A stretch of DNA of 64,000 bases from positions 33,391 through 97,390 of the forward strand of contig JASBNA010000103.1 in the NCBI GenBank assembly GCA_038087015.1. The letters are read 5' to 3'. The notes beneath the pieces were generated by a model. That model was not told where the DNA came from. It did not search any database and saw only the letters and a program-made list of their open reading frames with translations. The translations under genes and the position numbers were made by a program. This document shows, piece after piece, positions 25,143 to 36,689 of the stretch. Source of the DNA: Cerrena zonata (Eukaryota > Basidiomycota > Agaricomycetes > Polyporales > Cerrenaceae). Every line of letters begins with the position of its first letter. The first letter of the stretch is position 1.

Positions 25143-26499
25143 ATGAGCCCAATCGCACTCCCCACACAGCACGCTGCCGTCCTCCACGGCCCCAAAGACC
25201 TCCGCTACGAACCCCGTACTCTCTGGCCCCCACAGCAGGGTCATGTCCAGGTCCAAATAGTCGCAACTGGCCTCTGTGGTAGTGACCGTAAGTAACTGCT
25301 TCTCTCACATGCACACACCTGAACCCAAACCAACACCACCCACACAGTCCACTACTACATGCACGGACGCAACGGTGACTTTGCCCTCCAAGCACCCCTC
25401 GTCCTCGGTCATGAATCAGCCGGTGTCGTGACAGCCGTAGGACCCGGTGTAAAGAACTTTGTCGTCGGCCAACGCGTCGCCATCGAAGCTGGTATCATGT
25501 GTCGTGATTGCTCGTATTGCAAGCGCGGCCGTTATAACCTCTGCAAAAACATGCGCTTCGCCTCCTCCGCCAAAACGTTCCCTCATTTAGATGGGACACT
25601 CCAGGATAGGATGAACCACCCTGCCCATGTCGTACACCCGTGAGCACCCTTTTCCTTCTTACCCATTTCAAGCAAAACCCATCATAACTCAATTTCAAAT
25701 TTCGTGTATGAATAAAACAGACTACCAGATAACTGCACATTCGACCAAGCAGCCCTCGCCGAACCCCTCTCCGTCCTCCTCCACGCATCCCACCGCGGAG
25801 CCTTCTCCCCCTCCTCACCCCCCCAAACCGTGCTCGTCTTCGGCGTAGGCGCAATCGGTCTCCTCGCCTGTGCCCTCGCAAAATCATACGGTGCAACCCG
25901 AGTGTGCGCTATCGACATCAACCAAGCACGGTTAGATTTCGCGAAACGTGAAGGGTTCGCACAGGAGGTGTTTTGTTTGCCTGGAGGTGATCGGGCAAAG
26001 ACGACGGAGGAGGCGTTGAAGAGGGCGAAGGAGAATGTGGGGGCGGCGTTGATTGCTTTTGGAGAGCAGGATGGGTTTGATTTGGTTTTTGAGTGTACGG
26101 GTGCGGAACCGTGTATCCAGATGTCGATACATGTGCGTCTCCTCTCCCCTCCCTCCCCTCCTCCTTCCTTCTCAAAAACTAAAACTAATCATTCGATTCT
26201 AACTCACAGGGCGCGATAACCGGCGGCAAAGTCCTCCTCGTAGGCATGGGCTCCAGAACGTCACACTCCCCCTAAGCGCAGCAGCTCTCCGAGAAGTAGA
26301 CATCCAAGGCTCCTTCCGATACGCCAACACCTACCCAACAGCTCTCCAACTACTCGGAGAGGGGAAGTTGGACGGGATCGAGAAGATTATCACTCATCGG
26401 TTCCCGTTGGAGGAGAGCAAGCGGGCGTTCGAGTTGCTTGCGAAGGGGAGAGATGAGGAGGGGAGGATGGTGTTGAAGGTGATGATTGGGGAGTGTTGA
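25143..26499 (+). CDS. Zinc sorbitol/xylitol-type dehydrogenase, frameshifted in last exon
   Basis: Medium-chain zinc dehydrogenase oxidising a polyol to a ketose with NAD(P). Exons are 25143-25287, 25348-25639, 25721-26132 and 26210-26499, and the first three join in frame. Features: GLCGSDLHYYMHGRNGDF with the catalytic Cys, GHESAGVV with the catalytic His, the structural zinc cysteines in CRDCSYCKRGRYNLC, AEPLSVLLHA, the Rossmann loop FGVGAIGLLACALA, and DINQARLDFAK. In exon 4 the frame breaks after GGKVLLVGMGS: the family continuation QNVTLPLSAAALREVD is present but one base out, which needs one extra C near 26253. Full length would be about 382 residues. Codons are strongly C-ending up to that point, as in highly expressed fungal genes. 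It is either a sequencing error in a C run or a recent loss of function. Sorbitol, xylitol or L-arabinitol cannot be told apart here. Confidence 0.85.
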
Positions 26500-29400
26500 G
26501 TTTGTGTGCTGTGTGCATGGATTGTTTTTTTTTGGCTTTAGACGTTCTCCCGCCCCTCTCCTCCCCTCCTCTCTGACCTTTTGACCGCATTTCTTGTGAC
26601 CGCTTCCCCCCACCTCGACATTGTCCATTGTCCCCCACTACCTGCGCTCCCCCTCCCTCTGGACTTACTCTTCATGCCAACTCTCCAAAAAGTTCCTACT
26701 TACGCTACTTCACTTACAATTGTACTACTACTCATCTTTTTTTTTTCTGTCTTGGTTACTAGGTCGCATCGTCTCCTTTTAGTTTGTTTGCTTGTCATTT
26801 CTTTTGTGTTACTTATTAACCCACCTCCTTGCATACTTTTTTTTGTTACAACGCAAATCGCAATTGATCAATATATACCTCAATGTCTCAATGTCTCCAT
26901 CTCCAATCTCAATACAACCTCTCTCTACTCCCAAAACTCTTAGCCCATCTGACTCTCTCATAAACCTACTTGAATTTCAAGTTAGAGATCACACCAGACC
27001 CACCACCGAATATAGTCAACGCCACCAAGCCTCCAGCCTCAAAGACACACCTAAAACGCATGTACGATATATCACACCGGGTCCAATCATCTCACTAATC
27101 ACTCCCTCCCACTGACAGCCACAGCGCTATATAGATTACAAAGGTTCACCTGGCAGGGTACAAGTCCGTTCCCAAAAAGCTCTTGCTCCCAAATCCGACT
27201 GGCCGAGCGTTCCATGGGCATGAGGTGAGTAGGGGATTCGGACTGGATTGGGAGGGTGGGGGTTCTTTTGTGGGTGGAGATCGCGCTCGGGATGTTGGGT
27301 TTGATCTTTGAAGGTTTGATGGGTTTAGATGCTAAAGTCATTCGCTCAGTCGGTCACTCTTCTATGTCCGGTGTGTGGGTGAGTGGATGGTGGAGTGAGA
27401 GTCGGATGAAATGAGAAATCTGGACTTTCAAGGAAGGGTTGAACTTTACTAAGGTCTGGATCTTAGTTCGGGGGGCTGACGCTAAGAGTTTGTAGTCTGT
27501 AGTGTGCTGGATGTGGAGCCTGAGCGAGAAGCTTAGTGAGAAGGTGGATACTGGATAGAAGCGTTGAACGAAACAGAGTCCGGGATGTATATCCAGAGAC
27601 TGAGAGGTTGTCGTTCAATGTCGTACCGTATCTCCAACTTGAATTAATTATAGTACTATCTCATCTTTCGTATATCTGGTATCTCATGCGTTACTATCCT
27701 TCATTAAATCTTAATTGCACTAAAACGTAGATAAGATGAATGGACGTTGTGTAAAGGCTTACCAAACCTCGAGATAATGACTGCGTATCAAGTGCTACCA
27801 GGGACTTTTTGCAAATGACGTCGAAAGGTCGAATTTCCTCCTGTCAAAGCGTCCAAGGCCTAAACCCAAAATTCGAGCGAAAAAAAGATCATCTAGAAAA
27901 GTCCCAAAGTCCTGACAGCCTGAGTACATCCCGACCGGCTGCGAGTTGTAACGAACACGCCAAGCCAATCACATCCCCTCCCCTCATCCTTCCTTTCCCT
28001 CCGACCACCTCAGCCTAAAATAGGAATCCGAAAAGTCAGGAGGGACACCCAACAAAAACGGGACTGAGAGGATATAGACAAATCGCTCGAACACACGCTC
28101 TCGCTTCCGCTCGTCCGCTGTAAACCTGTCGCGAATTGTACATAATAACGGAGTCTCGGGACATAGGTCCACCATACAACTACCAAGCTTACTGTACTTT
28201 ACTCATGATCACCGGCACACTGGCAGATAATACATACTCAAGTTGTTGTATGTAATATGTAATAACACACCAAACAGGCAATCTACCACTAATTGAGCGC
28301 ACCCAATCAACGAGCGATCACTGGACTTTTCGAGCAGTAATTGACCACCGGGGCGCAGGAGGTAAGCGAGATGTGAGATTGGAAGAGATGTGCACGAGTT
28401 CGTGGTGGAGCTGGTAATAAATAAATAAAACAGGCGTAAGCAGCTAAGCGGAGCCGGTTTACCTCGCCACAGGATCGCGGGAGAAACGTCAGATGGAACA
28501 TTTCATTCAAGAGAATTTAGTTGCAGGGTCTTGTGAGGACGGTGTGTCAGCTTCGACTCGTGAAAATTTGAGGTTTACTAGTAAGCTCTCGACGATGAGT
28601 GACCAATCAATGACGATACGGACGCATAGAACGTGTTGCAGTTCTCTTGACAGCTTAGACACCCATTTCAGCTGGCCCTCGGGAAGGGCGTGTGTGTTGC
28701 ATGTGGACGCTTAATATTGTAAATTGAGTGTGGTATTTGAATACCCCGCGGGGGTGTGAAGTGACAAAAGGGTATAAGCTTACTGCTATAAATCGAAAAG
28801 ATGGGACGATTGGACGATTTAGGGGACGGAGTGGTTGGAGAAAGAAGTCGAAGTAAGCGATTATTGCTGCGAATGGGCTCGCCTGATTGGCTTGATCAGA
28901 ATTTCACTATCAGTTTACTAGGATAGTGCATTCGCCGGATCTATTGAGTGCTTACGGATGGTAGAAGGTGGCGAGTATACCCGTTCAAGAGCTTCGTTAC
29001 ATGAGAAGAAAAATGAAAGGAAATTCACACGGGGCGAGAGAGGATGAACTTGTGACTCTATGGTCGGCATATTGCAGGGTGCCATGTAAATTCCTAAAGT
29101 CTTGTCAGTATATCTTTGATGTACCGATGGGAATGGCGTCTTCGTTGGAGATGTGACCATAACTGCACAACTAGGATGACGTTAATCTGTGCATATTACA
29201 TCAGTTCATGTCGTTATGTCTAGGAGATGTCTGAATACCTCAGGATAGCCGAGAATTATGACCACTACGTGTAAATCGGAATGTAGCCGTTACCTCTGAC
29301 AAGATGAAGAACTTCCAGGCACGCAACTAGTCGTGCGACTGGTAAAGAATAGTCAAGAATAGCAAAGAACCCGTCGTCTCTGAACTGTAATTACCTCCAA

Positions 29401-32400
29401 CGTTGCCTCTGAGATGACATCTCTCAAAGACCCGGAAGAATGCAGGAGCCCGAGTGTCCAATGGTAGCCAATGGCAAATCAAGCTGACGGGATTCACGGG
29501 CTTTCAAACCTCGGTTGTTCTTTCTTACCTTTTTGGGACCACATATGATACACATCGTGTACCCTAGTGTACTCCATCAGATCGGTGGAATTTTCAGCCT
29601 TCAGATTGCCCCTCTCCTAAACTGTAAAATCCAATATTCGATGGATTCTAGTGCTTTTCAGACAGTCATGGACCTCAGGTTAGGTCTGGATAGGTCTAGC
29701 ACTCCGAGGGCGGGGAAGTGCGGCCCGCGCTTCATCACCTCCAGATAAAGAGATTGAGCCGCTTCGAAAATACGCTTCGAAATTTGAATTATTTGAGGTC
29801 TCGGGAGTGCGGGGAGATAAGGGAAAGATTGAATTGACCAGCTGATTCTTGGGATGTGAACAAGTGTGAGTAGAATCAGGAACCGCCATTATGAGCCGGC
29901 GGGGAGGACATTCTTAACAGGACACGGAATAAAGTGTGACCTACCTTGGACGACGGGACGTGCGTAGTGAGTTCGAGATAAGCAAACAGAGCTCAGTGGA
30001 CGTCATGTTGCCTATGCCTAAAACTCGTAATTGAGTTAATAGAACACATGCTGCGTCATCGACGCTACACTTCGTACTATCGATGTTCGCGTTGACGAAA
30101 TAAACACCCTGTTTTGCCACAAGGTTCAGAGCCAGCCTCTTGACCGTCCGTCCCTGTAAATCACATCGGATACTCGGTCCGATTTTCCTGAATACCGTTG
30201 AACAGGTGAAATTTATGCACTTGGAGCAATCCATAGGCGAGGTGTTCGTCCTGCATCGAACACGTTGCCGCGAATGACGACGTCAGTGTCCGGAATCTCA
30301 GCAAGACCCATGCGTGAGTACAGTCTGGACTTTTTCGAGCCCTCGATGGTGATGAGGGGCATCACGGTCGGTATTGTAATACTACTATACGCGAGGCTCG
30401 TGCAAGCGATCGTCTTGAGGAAGTCTGACGATTACAGTTTCTCCGTCTACGTCGTACCGAACTCCCGATGCAAAGGTAGTTGACGACCGTATGCATGGTA
30501 CACTTGAACTCTATGGTGTTGCCAAGTTATTGGTGCCGTTAGTCGGAAAGTGGTAGTGCGAGTAAATTCTACGTTATGGTAGGTTATACTTGGCCAGAAG
30601 TAGCGTCCACGCCCGTCTCATCGATCCGAGGCAGAACGCAATACCATCTAAATAGGGTCTACCATAGTGGCGATCCTTAGACAAGCTGTCGGATGCGCTC
30701 GAAGAGAAGGAGAGAAGCAAAAAGAAGCAGTTGTGTAAACTCCAGCACTCGCAGACAAGGTCCGTAATGCGATATTACCGAAATCGGACACGGAACGGAT
30801 AGAATGTTGGCTTGATTCCAATCGGTTTGAACGTTCGTCGGTGCACGTAAAAATGTGTGAGGATGGTACAGTCAATTTAGTCTGTGCTCAGAACTTCGGC
30901 GTAGGGTTTATCCTGAGGTGAGGGTCAATGTAAAAGTCATCAGGTATGCCTCGCCTTCGCAGGTACGAGTCGAGTGCACGGAACTTGCACATTTTACGTA
31001 CAAATGGTATCTTTACTACCTTCCCTCGAGGATCTAAAATATGTCAATCGGTGCTTGCTAAGCTGCCATCGGAATATAGAGGGTGTGTACGGAGTCGTGA
31101 TGTGGAAAAGCCCGTCAGAATCCATGTAGTTCCGATCAATATGAGGTATTTTGTCCAAGCGGGAAGTTAACATCCTCTCCGGACCCATGTCGCTCGTCCT
31201 GTATCCTGGTCCCATCTCGCCTGAAAAGAGATTGCAAAGTAATAAAGCATGGTCAGCTTGGAGTGTGTCAGATGGCTCAGGTATCGTCGGCGTGACCCCA
31301 AGGGTAGACAAGCGAACTCTATACGCTATAGCTAGTCTTGCTGGATCTTTCCGCAGTGTCAGCAAAGAGTCTGGTGAGTGCCACCATCATGCGGCGGCAA
31401 GCAGGCTTGGGTTGTGTACCAAGCGTGAGCGTCCGAGAAGTGACAAATGTAATACACCGATGAGTCCATGTGATGGAAGCTTTTTCTAACAGGAGAAATC
31501 GGTGAGCAACAAGCCGACATTCCAAACATCGGACCACAATTCAATACTGTGAACTCACCGCTGTTGATCACTGGCCATCACCGACGAGGGCGCTGGTTTA
31601 CGGTGGCGAGGAGCGGCGATATGTTCAGTAGAAGGTAAGTTAGCACCATACCACTATTCAACCAATAGGGTCACGTATTTTTCGGTTTCGGCAGTTGTAG
31701 ATGCGCCACAATGCCTTGATGGTGCTTCTAAAATGCGGAAAGATGCCGGCCCATAAAAGTGTACAGCTCTGCATCGATGTACAATTCTGGTTATACGAGT
31801 TCGAGAGACCCTGAATCTAGTTTACCCTGAAAGGGAGTATTCTCATGAATCAATGAAAGCTAACGCTCGGTTATCTTGGGCCAGACGCGGAAGTGAAAAC
31901 AACTCATTCTTATGGTCCAGAGGATCATTTAGGATCCTGGCCACTATTGAGTCTAGATCGTGATTCAGATTCACGGATAGCCGAGGACATGCGCTGTCTG
32001 CCGACAGCACCGACCGTGGTTGAGATGTCAAATGTCACCCCCTTGTTTATGCGTAGTGCTTGTAGGCCCCAAAGGAGAATAGAATATTGCTACACAGAAG
32101 ACAACACAGAAATTCAATGGGAGCCTAGGGCCAAGAATCGCGTAAATCGATTCAATGCGCAACCGGAACATGCAGACGATGACGACGACGAACCACAGTA
32201 AAACAAATGGTTACGGAAGCAGACCAGGTTACGAAATATGTGGGCTGCATCCTGTGTGACGTACAGAACAGCTTGAGGACATTTCCGGATGGCGAGTTGT
32301 GCTCGGTCCTACGGTCAATTTGGAAAGAAGGGTTTGACGGGATCTCCGACCGGCGTGTGGGCTTCTATTGCTCGGAAATGAAGGTTCGCTCACCACTAAA

Positions 32401-34267
32401 ATGCCTCCCTCACACGCAGGGTAAGGCGTGTAGAACATCTAGATATGAGAACCCTAGTTTGGGCGGCGAACGGACCGAACCAACGTACAACTTGATGTCC
32501 TACAGAACGCCGTTCAAAGACATGCAGGACATCAAGGTCAATTCCACATGGAATCTGATTGACTCCAGCCCCAGACAATAGCCCGCTGGCGATATGTCAT
32601 GGAGAATGGGTTTAGGACTCCAGCTACAAAACCAGCCAGTTCCTGTGAGAACATGAGTTCGAACCTGTTTCAAGAACATACGGGTGGCAGTTTAGGTTCC
32701 CAAAAAAACACAGATATGGGAACGAACCAGAGCTTCCAGGTCATTCATTCAGTCTTTTACGAGAGAGTATGATCACTGGGTAACAAGCTCGCATGACGCG
32801 CTAGTGGACCGTCAGATTTACGGCCCTGGTGTCCGACCAGATCACACGTATAGGTTGGGGTGTCTTCAGCGCCATTGACTACCACGAAGCCGGAGTAGTA
32901 AGCTAGGGCAGGTATGGGTGAGTGAAACATACACCTCGCTACTGATGTGAGGTAGTGAGGTATTCACACACCGGAGAATCCCTATACGTAGGAAGGGGAA
33001 TTGCCAATGGGATATCATTAAACCTCATTCGTAGGAGGATCAAGCTTTTACAGCGACAAGGTTGAGGTAGGCAGGTGCGTGTACAGTGTTGTCGCCGGTG
33101 CTGAGAACTTGAGCGCGATTCTCGATTTAACCCATTCAGCATTAGAGTGAGGTTAAAACCGCTCATAGTAGGGTACACTTGCCTCTTTATGCATGGTAGT
33201 GTGCTCTGCACATAGTGTATGGACGGATTGTACGGGTCCATCGTCCAACATTCAAGGCTTGTGTGGCTGAAGGCCAATCGTGTCGGTCCGAAGGCCGAGC
33301 CTGAAGAACGCTGGTAATGAAATGCTGGAGGCAGATAAGGTATTTGAACTTAGTACCACTGAGCAAGAAAATAGAAATACAGTACATATACACCATACTA
33401 AATCATAAGGATATCCCCAAGCGTAAGATGGCTGGGGATGGTTGCATGACAGGGACATCCGGGATTTGAAGTAACGGTAGACGGGAACGTAGTCATTGTT
33501 GCGCGGGCGGCTGGGGGGGGGGGGGGGGGGGGGTCGGGTGTATGTCTAGAGAAAGTACAAACAAAAAATTTTGCCTTAGAGGCTATAGTATCCGAATCAT
33601 TAGTAGTCTTTTGAGCCAGCTGCGCTGCCTGGACCAGTGTTGCATGCAAGTTCCAGCCTGAGATGTAGCCAGGTATTGGTGTAGCAGTGATCGGGGATTT
33701 CGCGCCTCTAAGAAGCATCCTGTCGCGTTATTAACGATAAAATGTATAATACGCGATAGCGAGTCCACTACGAAGTGATTTGCAGGTTGAGATTGGGTTT
33801 TATTGGAAGACAGAAGCCAAACGCGGTAAGACCGGCTCACTGTGGGCGCCATGTGGGCGTCAAGCGTTCTTTCCATTATACCCACGGGATAGTCGTGGTT
33901 CGATTTATTTCATTGACTGCCCTTGTCTTGTCTTTGTATGCTGCCTGGTCTGGAACGGCGATCTATACAGACATGTCAGAAGAAATGCATGTCTAGAGCA
34001 ACACTTCAAAGCACACCATACCTCTTTGAAGATAGGATCAATATGGACCTACAAACATACCAGCGATATCTCCGAAAACGTGTCTCTCCATTGACGTCAG
34101 TGTTTCTAAACCGGAACTCAGCTCTATGAACATTTGGCGGGATTAAAATACAGCTCGTAAATAGAAGATACTTTGTAAGGAAACTTTCAATATTTTGTGT
34201 AAAACGACTGTATTTCTGGTTTGATCAGCGTAGTGTGACATCAGACTTTAATGTTATCAACATTGTT
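26500..34267. other. Gene-poor stretch of 7.8 kb
   Basis: The first 600 bp are the CT-rich 3' flank of the dehydrogenase, with T runs. Beyond that only short frames appear on either strand (the longest about 124 codons) with no domain, splice pattern or repeat I recognise. A 21-base G run lies at 33513-33533. I found no transposase motif. The last 130 bp are AT-rich downstream sequence of the second F-box gene. Confidence 0.4.
33513..33533 (+). repeat. Homopolymer run of 21 G
   Basis: An uninterrupted G tract of 21 bases flanked by GGCGGCT and TCGGGTG. Long G runs form G-quadruplexes in vitro and are unstable in length. It lies in a gene-poor region. The exact length may be unreliable in sequencing. 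Confidence 0.9.
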
Positions 34268-36212
34268 CTACTTGTACCTCCATTTCTTGTTCTTGGGAGG
34301 ATAGGCTGATTTTGAATATTCCAAGTCCTCGGCAGCTGGAGATGCAGTTGCTTCTGTCATCGTATCTTCACTAGAAATAGCTGCATGATCTGTGAGCAAC
34401 CAGAAAGCACAATAATAAATAATAATAAATGATAGACCTACGTTTTTCGAACTGTGTCTCGGATACCTGAAGATCGATTCCTTGAACAGTCTCAAGGACT
34501 TTCATCACCTTTTCCTCCGCGTTCTCAAACCAGCATTTCAAGACAGAAACGCTAAGACCATGCGGAGCTAAACTCGTGGAGATGGCCACCACATCTCTTT
34601 CTTTGAGTGCCATGTCCTCAAGATACACCGCTTCGAGTACATGACACAATCGTGGTCTCCCATGCTGAGCGTGTGTTGCGAAAAGCTGACATATGCCAGA
34701 GTCGCATGAATGAAGTCGTAAACGCCGAATATCTGGAACGAGTCTGAGAAGGGTAACCAAATCGCCTGCTTTAAACTTCTCAGACTGGTTTTTGACTTCG
34801 AGGATCGCAAGTTCATGTATACCCGGTAGGTTGAGCGTAAGATGCGTGAGGGAGGTGACGGTAGGCGCATTGAAGGATGTTATCGAGTAAGTCAAAAAGG
34901 GTTCACTTTCTAACGTCTCCCCCGACCCGGTAGTATCTAATGTGCGAAAGATGTCGATTTTTCCGCTTTGCCTATCAATCGAAAGTTTTTCGGAGACGGA
35001 TAGACAAGGGAGACATCGTGGGTCCAGCGGTAAGATACTATTCATTGTGGCTGTGCCTGAAGTGCTCGTGTCCTTGAGGGAGATGCGTACGGATAAGCTT
35101 ACTGTGATATTAGACAGAATATGTAGGATATCTGAAGCAGGCAACTCTAGAGTGAGCTGCTTGAGATGAACAACCGGGATTAGTTCCTCGACCCTCTCTG
35201 CCGTTTTAATCCTAAAGATGCTCTCTCCATCAGAGACAGATAGAGACAAAAACTCCAAAGAAGGTGTCCGGCGCATGATGGAAAAGATGTCGAAGGCGTC
35301 AGGAAGGATTGTGGGGGATGATATCTTGAGTATCTTTAGACCGTTGTAGATAGTAGATGCTGAAGGCAAGAGGCACCCATCGAGGCAAAGATATCGGAGA
35401 TTGGGACACCCATCAAAGATATCTTTTATACAACGGTCCTCCGGTATCCTGGCAGCAGACGTAGAGCTCGAACTCGGCCTGGAGGGGATACATCTGATGG
35501 AGAGGGCCTCTAGTAGTATGGGTTGGGGCTTGGCAATTGTAAATAGATCGTTGGGGATCCGGCATCCCAGTTCAAGTTCCCGGACAGAGTCAATCCTCTT
35601 GATTAAAAAACGTTCGTAGGCCGTCCTTCTTGCATCGTCCCGGGGGGAACAGCTGCAGCAATCGTATTCGAGAATCTTCACACTACGAGGCATCTCCGGG
35701 TTTCGTTCCACATATAATTGTACGATACGAGGAGAAATCGTGCCGGTACTAAAGTCTATGCAGCGCCATAGGGAGGGCGTTTTCAAGCTGATTTTCCTCC
35801 ACAATGCACAGATCCATGAAATTCTGGTGATACATTCATGATCGTAGCCACTGTCGCCGGCGAGATCAAAGATATGCACAATCACTTTCTCTGGAAGGCT
35901 GTTGATCGGAGCTTCGTTATTGCGTAGTGAGTTTAGGTTCGCTATTGTCTCTTTGAATGAGCCGATTACATCGTTCATGGTCTTTGTCACGTTACGGATA
36001 TTTCTATCAATGGTCTTGCGTGCTTTTCGGTTCGGTTCTTCAGGAAACAATCTTTCGAACCTAAACATAGACTATCAATAGATGCGGTCATTGTAGCTAG
36101 CTATTCCTCACCTTTTCTCTACGGGCCACACCCGCTGAAGTGAAGTCAAAAACGCGTCCAAGCCCTGTATATCCAGACCACATTCCTGTAGAGACATGGC
36201 TATCGCAGGCAT
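34268..36212 (-). CDS. F-box protein, paralogue 2
   Basis: Three exons (36212-36112, 36060-34442, 34389-34268) with introns of 51 and 52 bp give about 613 residues. Exon 1 codes for MPAIAMSLQECGLDIQGLD and joins at WPVEKRFERLFPEEPN, the same layout as the F-box gene at 2620-4468. The F-box is at about residues 85-145: NSLPEKVIVHIFD and WRKISLKTPSLWRCIDF. Long stretches match paralogue 1 (for example HSCDSGICQLFATHAQHGRP and SGCPNLRYLCLDG-like strands), so the two are clear duplicates about 32 kb apart on the same strand. The third exon adds an acidic, Thr/Ala-rich tail ending in a basic KKWRYK. As an SCF adaptor, its substrate is unknown. No stop or frameshift is seen, so it is probably intact. 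Confidence 0.85.
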
Positions 36213-36689
36213 TTTGATATATAGCAGCTTAAGCTAATCATGTATGAATTTACTCACTGAATACAGAGAAAATGCTATAAACAGCGAGAAACGGCTGCTC
36301 GACTTATAACAGGATCGTGTGATCAGTTATGTAACGCGGCGCATGGCTGCCTTGCGGACACTATAAACAGGATCAATCGATGCCCGTAAAAAGCTGGGAT
36401 TCAACACATGCACCACGGCTCACCACAGTTATCATGAGGTAAAAGACCGATCTCATGCCCCAGCCCTGAAAAAAAACTTGATAAAAAAGACTCAGACCCA
36501 TTGCTAACATCAGGAAAAACCCCAAACTCTCATTTTGACTCAGTTATCTGCTAATCGTTCTATTTAGCGTAAAATACCGTCTAATTGTAATAATACAAGA
36601 TAATTTGCTTATAATTGTCACAAGTCGAGTTCGAGCCATGTAAAAGACAACTAACGAGATGCTAATCAGGGTAGCTCAGTGTAAGGGAT
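36213..36689. other. Intergenic stretch, no gene seen
   Basis: AT-rich upstream sequence of the F-box gene, then sequence running into the 3' end of the Plavaka transposase. The right 200 bp are candidates for the 3' terminal region of that transposon, but I could not identify an inverted repeat. Confidence 0.4.

Noticed and set aside
30994..31365. 123-codon minus-strand frame with a TTTTCAG-like acceptor inside
   Set aside because: Tried splicing in both directions; no domain emerges and downstream frames close quickly.
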